NCBI RefSeq assembly: GCF_003002915.1
Contig: NZ_PVTG01000021.1
Span: 1 to 64,000, forward strand
DNA from: Geodermatophilus tzadiensis
GTDB lineage: Bacteria > Actinomycetota > Actinomycetes > Mycobacteriales > Geodermatophilaceae
Length of the DNA: 64,000 nt
Direction: 5' to 3'
In this document: in pieces, positions 8,234 through 16,944 of the stretch
Layout of the letters: each line of letters opens with the position of its first letter
Numbering within the stretch: the stretch's first letter is position 1
The notes under the pieces: model-generated
Told to the model about the DNA's origin: nothing
Database searches by the model: none
What the model saw: only the letters and a program-made list of their open reading frames with translations
Translations under genes and position numbers: made by a program

Positions 8234-11200
8234 GTGGCAGGTCTGCACGTCCACCGGTCGGAGAGCGCCCAGGCCCTGGTCGACGCGCTGGTCCACCTAC
8301 TGGCCGCACCGCCCGACGACCCCTTCGACCGCGACGTCGTCGCCGTCCCGGCGCGCGGCGTCGAGCGGTGGATCACCCAGCAGATGGCCACCCACCTCGG
8401 CGCCACCGGCAAGCGCGACGGCGTCTGCGCGCGCGTCGACTTCCCGCGGCCCGACGACCTCCTCCTCAGCGCGATCGCGGCCGCCAGCGCAGAGCACCGG
8501 CACGCGGTCGACGCCTGGCAGCCCGGCCGGGTCGTCTGGTCGATGCTCGACGCCCTCGACGAGGTCCTGCGCGAGGCCCTCACCAGCACAGATGACTGGT
8601 GCGCGGCGCTGCGCGCGCACCTCACCACCGCCGACGGCCAACCGAGCGAGCGCCGCTACGGCGTCGCGCACCGGCTCACCGAGCGGTTCGCCGGCTACGC
8701 CGCCGCCCGCCCCGAGCTGATCACCGCTTGGCAGGCCGGCGACGACACCGCGCCCGCCGACCTGAGCTGGCAGCCCCCGCTCTGGCGCCGGCTGCGCGAG
8801 CGGGTCGGCGCGCCGTCCCCGGCCGAGCTCCTCGACGGCGCGTGCGACGAGCTGCGCCGCCGGCCCGAGGCCGCGGACCTGCCGGGCCGGATCAGCGTCT
8901 TCGGCGCCAGCCGCCTCGACGCGGCCAACCTCCGGGTCCTCGCTGCGCTGGCCGAGCGCCGCGAGGTCCACCTGTGGGTCAACTCCGCGAGCCCCGCCCT
9001 GTGGGACGCCGTTCGGCAGGCGGGCGACACCGGCCCGCGCCGGGCCGACCTGCGCGTGCGGACGAACAACCCGCTCCTCGCCTCGCTCTCCCGCGACGTT
9101 CGCGAGCTGCAGGCGCGCCTGCACGCGCTCAAGCCCGCCACCGACGTCCACCACCCGCCGGCCCGCCGGGCGAAGCAGACCCTGCTCGAGCACCTGCAGG
9201 CGTCGCTGTCCCTCGACGAGCGCCCGGCGCAGCCGGTCGAGCTCAAGCCCGACGACCGCTCCGTCCAGGTGCACGCCTGCCACGGCCGCGCCCGCCAGGT
9301 CGAGGTGCTGCGCGAGGTCGTCGTCGGCCTCCTGGAGGACGTGCCCGGCCTCGAGCCGCGCGACGTGCTGGTCATGTGCCCGGACGTCGAGGCCTACGCG
9401 CCCCTGATCGAGGCTGCCTTCGGCGACGACGGCCACCCCGGCCGCACCCTGCGGGTGTCGCTGGCCGACCGGTCGCCCCGCATGGTCAACCCGCTGCTCG
9501 GCGTCGCCGCCGACCTCCTCGACCTCGCCGCGGGCCGCGTGCCGGCGACGCAGGTCCTCGACCTGGCCGGCGCCGACCCGGTGCGGCAGCGCTTCAGCCT
9601 GGACGACGACGACCTCGAGAAGCTGCGCGACTGGACCGTGGCCGCCGGCGTCCGCTGGGGGCTGGACGCCGGCCACCGCGACCGCTGGCAGCTCGGCGAC
9701 CTCTCCGAGGGCACCTGGCGCGCGGGCATCGACCGGCTGCTGGCCGGCGTCGCCCTCGACGAGGACGCCGGCCTGTGCGGTCCCGCGCTGCCGGTCGACG
9801 GCATCGACTCCGCCGCCATCGAGCTGGCCGGCCGGTTCGCCGAGCTGGTCGACCGCCTGGAAGACGCCGTCACGCGCATGACCGGCCGGCAGCCCGCCAC
9901 CGCCTGGGTCGACCTGCTCGAGGAGTCCGTCGCGGCGCTGGCCGACGTCCCCGCCGACGAACCGTGGCAGGTCGCCGGCCTGCGCCGCGTGCTCGACGAG
10001 CTGCGCGCCGGCGCGGCCGGGGCGACGGCGGAGATCGGGCTGGCCGAGTTCACCGCTCTCGTCGGCGGCCGCCTGCAGGCCCGGCCCACCACCGCCGGCT
10101 TCCGCACCGGCGGGCTGACCGTCTGCACCCTGACCCCCATGCGGTCGGTGCCGCACCGCGTGGTCTGCCTGCTTGGCATGGACGACGGCGCCTTTCCGCG
10201 CCAGGCCCCGGTCGACGGCGACGACCTGCTGCTCCGCGACCCCTGCCTCGGCGAGCGCGACCCGCGCAGCGAGGACCGGCAGCTCCTCCTCGACGCGCTG
10301 TGCGCGGCCGGGGAGCACCTGGTGGTCACCTACTGCGGCTCCGACGTCCGCACCGGCGCCCAGCTGCCGCCCGCCGTCCCGGTCGGCGAGCTGCTCGACG
10401 CCCTGGACGGCCTCGCCGTCACCACCGACGGCCGGCCGGCCCGCGCGGCGATCGTCGTTTACCATCCGCTCCAGCCGTTCGACCGGCGCAATTTCCTCCC
10501 CGGCGCGCTCGGCCGGCCCGGGCCGTTCTCCTTCGACCGCCTGGCCCTGGCCGGGGCGGAGGCGGCGGGCGCGGAGCGCGCCGCGGCGCCCGACCTCCTC
10601 GACGGGCCGCTGCCGATCGAGGACGAGGAGGTCGTCGCGCTCGACCGGCTCGTGTCGTTCTGGCAGCACCCGGCCCGCGAGTTCCTCCGCCAGCGGCTGG
10701 ACGTCGTCCAGCCGTCGGCCGGCGAGTTCCCCGACGACGCGCTGCCCGTCGCCCCCGACAACCTCGACCGCTGGGGGATGGGCGACCGGGTGCTGCAGGA
10801 CCGCCTGCGCGGGCTCGACGCCGAGTCGGCCCGCGTGCTGGAGCGCGCCCGCGGTGCACTGCCGCCGTCCCCGCTCGGCGACGGCGACCTGGCCGACATC
10901 TGCACGGTGGTGGACCGGCTGCTCGACGCCAGCCGGGACGTCCGCACCGGCGCCGCCGAGACGGTCGACGTCGACCTCCCGCTACCCGGCGGCCGGCGGC
11001 TGACCGGCGCGGTCCGCGGGGTGCACGGGGACGTCGTCGTCAGCGTCACCTTCTCGAAGGTGCGCGCCAAGCAGCGGCTGCGGGCCTGGCTGCAGCTGCT
11101 CGCGCTCACCGTCGCGCACCCCGGCCGGCCGTGGCGCGCGGTCGTCGTCGGCCGCAGCGAGGACCCGCAGGTCACCGTCGTCACGCTGCCGCCGCTCGAC

Positions 11201-11569
11201 GCCGAGGCCGCTCGTGCCGCCCTGCTCGACCTCGTGCGGCTGCGGGACGCCGGCTGCCGCACCCCGCTGCCGCTGCCGATCGCCACCGGCGAGGCGTACG
11301 CCGTCGCGCGCCGGCGCGACCCGTCGAACCTGGCCGCCGCCCGCAAGGCGGCCGAGGAGTGCTGGGTGAGCGGCCGCTGGAGCAAGGAGGACACCGAGGA
11401 GGCGCACGTCCTCGTCTGGGGGGCCGGCGCCGGCCTGGACGTGCTGGAGGCCTGGGCCGCGCCACCCGGTGCGCTCGACCCCGGCACGACCGGCCCGACC
11501 GACCTCGACCGCCTCGCCCGCACGGTGTGGGAGCCGCTGCTCGCGCACGAGAATCAGGAGTCCCGATGA
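8234..11569 (+). CDS. recC: Exodeoxyribonuclease V subunit gamma
   Basis: This 1111-aa protein is the RecC subunit of RecBCD, an inactivated helicase/nuclease scaffold that splits the duplex and scans for Chi in the characterised enzymes. Recognisable stretches are ARGVERWITQQMA near the N-terminus, HACHGRARQVEVLREVV and PRDVLVMCPDVEAYAPLI in the middle, and LTPMRSVPHRVVCLLGMDDGAFPR and GERDPRSEDRQLLLDAL further on. No Walker A is expected or seen. The start is GTG 8234 (AGLHVHRS); the preceding purine-rich GAGCGAGG is a modest binding site. The stop overlaps the start of recB by ATGA, so the three subunits are translationally coupled. The length fits actinobacterial RecC. Confidence 0.93.
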   Translation: MAGLHVHRSESAQALVDALVHLLAAPPDDPFDRDVVAVPARGVERWITQQMATHLGATGKRDGVCARVDFPRPDDLLLSAIAAASAEHRHAVDAWQPGRVVWSMLDALDEVLREALTSTDDWCAALRAHLTTADGQPSERRYGVAHRLTERFAGYAAARPELITAWQAGDDTAPADLSWQPPLWRRLRERVGAPSPAELLDGACDELRRRPEAADLPGRISVFGASRLDAANLRVLAALAERREVHLWVNSASPALWDAVRQAGDTGPRRADLRVRTNNPLLASLSRDVRELQARLHALKPATDVHHPPARRAKQTLLEHLQASLSLDERPAQPVELKPDDRSVQVHACHGRARQVEVLREVVVGLLEDVPGLEPRDVLVMCPDVEAYAPLIEAAFGDDGHPGRTLRVSLADRSPRMVNPLLGVAADLLDLAAGRVPATQVLDLAGADPVRQRFSLDDDDLEKLRDWTVAAGVRWGLDAGHRDRWQLGDLSEGTWRAGIDRLLAGVALDEDAGLCGPALPVDGIDSAAIELAGRFAELVDRLEDAVTRMTGRQPATAWVDLLEESVAALADVPADEPWQVAGLRRVLDELRAGAAGATAEIGLAEFTALVGGRLQARPTTAGFRTGGLTVCTLTPMRSVPHRVVCLLGMDDGAFPRQAPVDGDDLLLRDPCLGERDPRSEDRQLLLDALCAAGEHLVVTYCGSDVRTGAQLPPAVPVGELLDALDGLAVTTDGRPARAAIVVYHPLQPFDRRNFLPGALGRPGPFSFDRLALAGAEAAGAERAAAPDLLDGPLPIEDEEVVALDRLVSFWQHPAREFLRQRLDVVQPSAGEFPDDALPVAPDNLDRWGMGDRVLQDRLRGLDAESARVLERARGALPPSPLGDGDLADICTVVDRLLDASRDVRTGAAETVDVDLPLPGGRRLTGAVRGVHGDVVVSVTFSKVRAKQRLRAWLQLLALTVAHPGRPWRAVVVGRSEDPQVTVVTLPPLDAEAARAALLDLVRLRDAGCRTPLPLPIATGEAYAVARRRDPSNLAAARKAAEECWVSGRWSKEDTEEAHVLVWGAGAGLDVLEAWAAPPGALDPGTTGPTDLDRLARTVWEPLLAHENQESR

Positions 11570-14500
11570 CCGCCGTCCCGCCCGCCGTGCCCGTGGACCT
11601 CTCCGGGCCGCTGCCCACCGGGACCACGGTGCTGGAGGCCAGCGCCGGCACCGGCAAGACGTACACGATCGCCGCGCTGGTGACCCAGTTCGTCGCCGAG
11701 GACCAGGCCCGGCTCGGCGAGCTGCTCGTGGTCACGTTCGGCCGGCTGGCCACCAGCGAGCTGCGCGCCCGGATCCGGGAGCGGCTGGCCGTGACCCGCG
11801 ACGCGCTCGCCGACCCGGCCACGGCCCGGGCGTCGAAGGACGAGGTCGTCGCGCGACTGGCCCGGGGCTCGGACGCCGAGGTCGAGGAGCGCCGGGACCG
11901 GCTCACCGCGGCCCTGGCCCATTACGACGCGGCCACCATCGCCACCATCCACCAGTTCTGCCAGGAGGCCCTGCGCGGGCTCGGCGTGGTCGCCGACGTG
12001 GACCCTGGCACCACGCTGCGCGAGGACCTGGGCGACCTGGTGGACGAGGTCTGCGACGACGTCTACCTGCGCATGCTCATCGACACGCCGGACGCCGACT
12101 TCCCGCACCCGGACGCGCGCGCCGTCGCCCGGGCCGCGGCCCTGGAGGACCCGCAGGCGCTGCTCGTGCCCGCGAACGCACCGGCCGGCTCGATCCCGGC
12201 GTTCCGGGTGGAGTTCGCGACCGCGGTGCGGGCGGAGACCGAGCGGCGCAAGCGCGCGCTGCGGGTGCAGGGCTTCGACGACCTGCTGGTCCGCACCCGC
12301 GACGCGCTCGCCGCCCCGGTGACCGGGCCGGCCGCCCGCGACCGTCTGCGCGACCGGTTCCGCGTGGTCCTCGTCGACGAGTTTCAGGACACCGACCCCG
12401 TCCAGTGGGAGGTGTTCCGGCTGGCCTTCCACGGCGTGCCCGACCGCGCCCTGGTCCTCATCGGCGACCCGAAGCAGGCGATCTACGGCTTCCGCGGCGG
12501 CGACGTCCGCACCTACCTGGCCGCCGCCGGCGTCGCGGGCACCCGCGCCACGCTCGGCACCAACTGGCGCAGCGACCAGCGCCTGCTCGACGGCCTCCAG
12601 ACCGTCTTCCGCGGCGCCGCGCTCGGGGACCCGGAGATCGTCGTCCGCCCGGTGCGCGCCGGGCGCGACGGCACGGCGCTGACCCCGGCGGACGCCCGCC
12701 CGGTGCAGCTGCGGGTGCTGCAGCGCGACGGCCTCCAGACCGTCCGCGGCGGCGGCATCCAGGCCGACGCCGCCCGCTCGGCGGTGGCCGCGGACGTCGC
12801 CGCCCAGGTGCGCGCGGTGTTGGACTCCGGCAGCACGATCGCCCCCCGCAAGGGCGACCCCCGCGACCTGACCTGCGGCGACCTCGCCGTCCTCGTGCGC
12901 ACCGGCACCCAGGCGTTGCTGGTGCGCGACGCGCTCCTGGCCCGGGGCGTGCCCTCGGTGCTGACCGGCCTGTTCAGCGTGTTCGGCTCGGACGCCGCCG
13001 GGGACTGGCTGCTGCTGCTTGAGGCGCTCGGCGCCCCGCACCGCCGCGGCCTGGTCCGCCGGCTGGCGCTGACCGCGTGGTTCGGCTGGTCGGCCGCGGA
13101 GATCGACGAGCGGGGGAGCGAGGCCACCGACGAGCTGGCCGACGTGCTCCGCGGCTGGGAGCAGGTGTTCTCCCGCAGCGGCGTGGCGGGGCTCTTCGCC
13201 GCCGTCTGCGCGGACCGGCAGCTGCCGGTCCGGCTGCTCGGCCGGCCCGACGGCGAGCGGCAGCTGACCGACCGGCGGCACGTCGCCGAGGCCCTGCACG
13301 CGGAGGCGACGCGGGCGCGGTTGGGGCTCAGCGGACTGCTGGCCTGGCTGCGGGCCCGGGTCGACGAGGCCCGCTACGACCAGGACGAGGAGCGGGCCCG
13401 CCGGCTGGACACCGACGCGGCCGCGGTGCAGATCGTCACCGTGCACGCCAGCAAGGGCCTGGAGTTCCCCGTCGTGTTCGTCCCCTTCGGGTGGGACCCG
13501 GCCGGGGGCGGCAACCGGGAGCGGCTGCCGCAGCTGCACGACGCCGACGGCCGGCGGGTGCGTCACGTCGGGGGGAAGACCGCCGCCGACTACACCTCCG
13601 CCTGCCAGGCCGAGAAGGACGACAGCGCCGGCGAGGAGCTGCGGCTGCTCTACGTCGCGGCCACCCGGGCGGTCTCGAAGCTGGTGCTGTGGTGGGCCCC
13701 GGCCGGGAGCACGTCGACCAGCCCGCTGCACCGGCTGCTGTTCACCGCCGACCCGTCGGCCGACGTCCCCGCCAAGGTCGCCGTGCCCAAAGCGGACGCC
13801 GACGCGCTCACCCGGCTGCGGGCTCTGGCCGGCGCGGCGCCCGGCGGGCTCGACGTCGTCCCTGTGACCGCCGCGGACGCCGGGGACGGCGGGGAGGCCG
13901 CCGCGACGCCGGCCGACGACACCGACCTGGCCGCCGCGAAGCTGACCCGGGCCGTCGACCCCGACTGGCGGCGGACCTCCTACACCGGGCTGACCCGGCG
14001 GGTGCACGAGCGGCCCGCCGCGATCGTCTCCGAGCCCGAGGTCGCCGTGAAGGACGACGAGTCCGACGACGTCCCGGCCGAGGACGCCGGGGGGCACCAC
14101 GCCGACCAGGGACTGCGCGCGGTGCCCTCGCCGATGGCCGACCTGGCCGGGGGAGCGGCGTTCGGCACCCTGGTGCACGGCGTCCTCGAGGACGTGCTGA
14201 CCACCGACGGCGACCCGGGGAAGCGGCTGCGCGCGGCCGCCGGCCGGCACCTGGCCGGCCGGACGGGCGGGCTGCTCCCTGAGCAGCTCGCCACTGCGCT
14301 GGAGCCGGCGCTGGCGACCCCGCTGGGGGCGCTGGCGGGCGACCGCAGCCTGCGCGACGTCGCGGCCCGGGACGTCCTGACCGAGCTGGACTTCGAGCTG
14401 GCGCTGGCCGGCGGGGACGCCCCCGTGGCCGCCGACGTGCGGCTCGGGGACGTCGCCGCGCTGCTGCGCGACCGGCTGCCCGCGGGCGACCGCATGGCCG

Positions 14501-14955
14501 GCTACCCGGCCGCGCTGGAGGTCCCGGAGCTGGCCCGGCAGCGGCTGCGCGGGTTCCTGACCGGCTCGCTGGACGCGGTGCTGCGGGTGGCCGACGGCGG
14601 GCAGCCGCGGTACGTGGTCGTCGACCACAAGACCAACCGGCTGGCCGACCCGGCGGTCCCGCTGACCGCCTGGCACTACCGTCCGGCCGCGCTGGACGCC
14701 GCGATGATCGCCGCGCACTACCCGCTGCAGGCGCTGCTCTACCAGGTGGCGCTGCACCGGTTTCTGCGCTGGCGGCAGCCGGACTACGTGCCGGCCGAGC
14801 ACCTCGGCGGCGTGCTGTACCTCTTCCTCCGCGGCATGTGCGGATCGGCCCTGGGGAGCGCGCCGGAGGGCGACGTCCCCGGCGTGTGGTCGTGGCGGCC
14901 ACCGGCGTCGGTCGTCGTGGAGTTGTCCGACCTGCTCGCGGAGGGAACCCGATGA
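11566..14955 (+). CDS. recB: Exodeoxyribonuclease V subunit beta (helicase-nuclease)
   Basis: A 1129-aa UvrD-like SF1A 3'-5' helicase with a C-terminal nuclease. Walker A ASAGTGKT is at residues 25-32, VLVDEFQDTDP near 268, GDPKQAIYGFRGGD follows, and VHASKGLEFPVVF is motif V. The RecB-type PD-(D/E)XK nuclease at the C-terminus shows GTLVHGVLEDVL near 867 and YVVVDHKTNRL near 1016. It loads and degrades DNA ends with RecC and RecD and prepares them for recombination, and it also destroys linear phage DNA. The ATG at 11566 overlaps the recC stop by four bases and its own stop overlaps the recD start. The reading frame stays open far upstream inside recC, but that part is an out-of-frame shadow. 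Confidence 0.95.
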   Translation: MTAVPPAVPVDLSGPLPTGTTVLEASAGTGKTYTIAALVTQFVAEDQARLGELLVVTFGRLATSELRARIRERLAVTRDALADPATARASKDEVVARLARGSDAEVEERRDRLTAALAHYDAATIATIHQFCQEALRGLGVVADVDPGTTLREDLGDLVDEVCDDVYLRMLIDTPDADFPHPDARAVARAAALEDPQALLVPANAPAGSIPAFRVEFATAVRAETERRKRALRVQGFDDLLVRTRDALAAPVTGPAARDRLRDRFRVVLVDEFQDTDPVQWEVFRLAFHGVPDRALVLIGDPKQAIYGFRGGDVRTYLAAAGVAGTRATLGTNWRSDQRLLDGLQTVFRGAALGDPEIVVRPVRAGRDGTALTPADARPVQLRVLQRDGLQTVRGGGIQADAARSAVAADVAAQVRAVLDSGSTIAPRKGDPRDLTCGDLAVLVRTGTQALLVRDALLARGVPSVLTGLFSVFGSDAAGDWLLLLEALGAPHRRGLVRRLALTAWFGWSAAEIDERGSEATDELADVLRGWEQVFSRSGVAGLFAAVCADRQLPVRLLGRPDGERQLTDRRHVAEALHAEATRARLGLSGLLAWLRARVDEARYDQDEERARRLDTDAAAVQIVTVHASKGLEFPVVFVPFGWDPAGGGNRERLPQLHDADGRRVRHVGGKTAADYTSACQAEKDDSAGEELRLLYVAATRAVSKLVLWWAPAGSTSTSPLHRLLFTADPSADVPAKVAVPKADADALTRLRALAGAAPGGLDVVPVTAADAGDGGEAAATPADDTDLAAAKLTRAVDPDWRRTSYTGLTRRVHERPAAIVSEPEVAVKDDESDDVPAEDAGGHHADQGLRAVPSPMADLAGGAAFGTLVHGVLEDVLTTDGDPGKRLRAAAGRHLAGRTGGLLPEQLATALEPALATPLGALAGDRSLRDVAARDVLTELDFELALAGGDAPVAADVRLGDVAALLRDRLPAGDRMAGYPAALEVPELARQRLRGFLTGSLDAVLRVADGGQPRYVVVDHKTNRLADPAVPLTAWHYRPAALDAAMIAAHYPLQALLYQVALHRFLRWRQPDYVPAEHLGGVLYLFLRGMCGSALGSAPEGDVPGVWSWRPPASVVVELSDLLAEGTR

Positions 14956-16841
14956 CGGTCACACCGGAGCCGCGGCTGGCGCTGCGGGCCGACGGCGTGC
15001 TCGGCGCCTTCAACCGGGCCGGCGTGCTCGACGCCGCCGACGTGCACGTGGCGCAGCGCCTCGGCCAGATGCAGCAGGAGAGCGACGAGCGGGTGCTGCT
15101 CGCCGCGGCGCTGGTCGTCCGCAGCACGCGGCAGGGGTCGGTGATGCTGCCGCTGGCCGACGCCCCGCGGACCGCCGTCCCGGCCGACGGGGCCGAGGCT
15201 GCCGCCGGGCTGCCGTGGCCGGAGCCGGCGGGCTGGCTGGCCGCGGTCGCCGGCAGCCCGCTGGTCGCCACCGGCGACGGCACCCGCCGGCCGCTGCGGA
15301 TGGCCGGCGGTGCCCTGTGGCTGGACCGCTACTGGCGGCAAGAGGTCGCCGTCGCCGACGGCCTGCTCCGCCGGGCCGCCGACGTCCCGGACGTCGACCT
15401 GGCGCGGTTGCGGACCGTCCTCGACCGGCTGTGGCCGGGCACCCATCCCGACGACCAGCGGCTGGCCGCGGCGGTGTGCGCGCTGTCCCGGGTGTCGGTG
15501 CTGGCCGGCGGGCCGGGAACGGGCAAGACGACGACCGTGGCCCGCCTCGTCGCCGCGTTCCGCGAGCTGGCCGAGCCCGGCGCCCCGCCGCGGCTGGCGC
15601 TGGCCGCGCCCACCGGGAAGGCGGCGGCCCGCATGAAGGAGGCGATGCAGCAGGCGGCCGAGCGGGACCCGAACCTGGTCGACGCCGACCGGGCGCTGCT
15701 CCGGCAGACCACCGCCTCCACCCTGCACCGGCTGCTGAAGCTGGGCCACCGGGTGCCGCGGTTCGCGCCGGGGCGGGACAACCCGCTGCCGCTCGACGTC
15801 CTGGTCGTCGACGAGGCCTCGATGATCTCGCTGACCCTGTTCGCCAAGCTGCTGGAGGCCGTGCCGCCCCGGGCCCGGCTGGTCATCGTGGGCGACCCCG
15901 ACCAGCTGGCGGCCGTGGAGGCCGGCGCCGTGCTCGCCGACCTGACCGCGGACGCCGACGGCCTGCGCACCCCCGCGCGGACCGAGCTCCTCCGGGCCGC
16001 CGTGCCGCACGACGTGGCCGCCGGCGGGCCGGTGGCGCCGGGGTCGCCGCGCGGGCGGGTGCGCGACGGCATCGGCGTCCTGCGTACAGTGCACCGCTTC
16101 GCCGACGGCGGCCCGATCGCCACCCTCGCCGACCGGATCCGCGCCGGCTCCGGCGCGGCCGCGCTCGACGTGCTGCGCGGCGGTGCGGACGGCGTCGTGC
16201 TGCACGACGTGGCCGACGACGGGCCAATAACCGGCGCACCCCTCGCCGCGCTGCGCGCCGAGGTCACCGACCACGCGCGGAAGGTGGTGGGAGCGGCGCG
16301 GGCGGGGGACGCCGCCGCGGCCCTGGCCGGCCTGGAGCGGCACCGGCTCATGTGCGCGCACCGGCGCGGCCCTCGCGGGGTGGGCTACTGGGAACGGCTG
16401 GTGGAGCGCTGGGTCGCCGAGGACGTCGGCGTCGAGGCCCGGCGCGACGGCCGCTACGCGGGGCTGCCGCTCATCGTGCTGGCCAACGACTACGACAACG
16501 ACCTGTTCAACGGGGACACCGGCGTCGTGGTGGCGCGCGGGAGCGACCTGGTCGCGGCCTTCGGGTCGCCGGAGGAGCCGATCGAGGTGCCGCTGGGCCG
16601 GCTCGGGGCAGTGGCGCCGATGCGGGCGCTGACGGTGCACCGCAGCCAGGGGTCGCAGTTCGACCGGGTGACCGTGCTGCTGCCCGCGCCGTCGTCCCCG
16701 CTGGCCACCCGGGAGATGCTCTACACCGCGGTCACCCGCGCCAGGACGGCGGTCACCGTGGTCGGCTCGGCCGCGGCCGTGCTGAGCTCGGTGGCGCAGC
16801 CGGTGGCCCGGGCGACCGGGTTGCGGGCGCGGCTGGCCTGA
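14952..16841 (+). CDS. recD: Exodeoxyribonuclease V subunit alpha (5'-3' helicase)
   Basis: A 629-aa SF1B helicase. Walker A GGPGTGKTTT is at about residues 185-194, APTGKAAARMKEA follows (motif Ia), VVDEASMIS is motif II near 286, GDPDQLAAVEAG is motif III, and the C-terminal motifs ALTVHRSQGSQFDRV and LYTAVTRARTAV are present. It is the fast 5'-3' motor of RecBCD. The ATG at 14952 overlaps the recB stop (ATGA) and follows GAGGGAA. Between the two helicase cores lies a lineage-typical insert rich in Ala/Gly (about residues 340-460). It is the last gene of the recCBD operon and is followed by a strong inverted repeat. Confidence 0.94.
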   Translation: MTVTPEPRLALRADGVLGAFNRAGVLDAADVHVAQRLGQMQQESDERVLLAAALVVRSTRQGSVMLPLADAPRTAVPADGAEAAAGLPWPEPAGWLAAVAGSPLVATGDGTRRPLRMAGGALWLDRYWRQEVAVADGLLRRAADVPDVDLARLRTVLDRLWPGTHPDDQRLAAAVCALSRVSVLAGGPGTGKTTTVARLVAAFRELAEPGAPPRLALAAPTGKAAARMKEAMQQAAERDPNLVDADRALLRQTTASTLHRLLKLGHRVPRFAPGRDNPLPLDVLVVDEASMISLTLFAKLLEAVPPRARLVIVGDPDQLAAVEAGAVLADLTADADGLRTPARTELLRAAVPHDVAAGGPVAPGSPRGRVRDGIGVLRTVHRFADGGPIATLADRIRAGSGAAALDVLRGGADGVVLHDVADDGPITGAPLAALRAEVTDHARKVVGAARAGDAAAALAGLERHRLMCAHRRGPRGVGYWERLVERWVAEDVGVEARRDGRYAGLPLIVLANDYDNDLFNGDTGVVVARGSDLVAAFGSPEEPIEVPLGRLGAVAPMRALTVHRSQGSQFDRVTVLLPAPSSPLATREMLYTAVTRARTAVTVVGSAAAVLSSVAQPVARATGLRARLA

Positions 16842-16891
16842 GCCCGTGCCGGCCCCCCCTCGGCGGGCCAGGCGAGTCGGGGGACCCACCG

Positions 16892-16944
16892 GGCCGGCGT
16901 CCCCGGCCGGTTAGGCCTCGGCCAGCCGGCCGGGGACGCCGGCC
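16892..16944. terminator. Long GC-rich inverted repeat between convergent genes
   Basis: GGCCGGCGTCCCCGGCCGG at 16892-16910 is repeated as an exact reverse complement at 16926-16944, giving a 19-bp stem with a 15-base loop. It sits where recD (+) and the ATP-grasp gene (-) converge. The right arm and the loop lie inside the last codons and stop of the minus-strand gene. It has no T-tract, as is usual for GC-rich actinobacteria. It can serve both directions as a bidirectional terminator. Confidence 0.7.

Noticed and set aside
8599-11565. Upstream part of a 2118-codon open frame that ends with recB
   Set aside because: The part before ATG 11566 is Arg/Pro/Ala-rich and lies inside recC in another frame; only the part from 11566 has RecB motifs.
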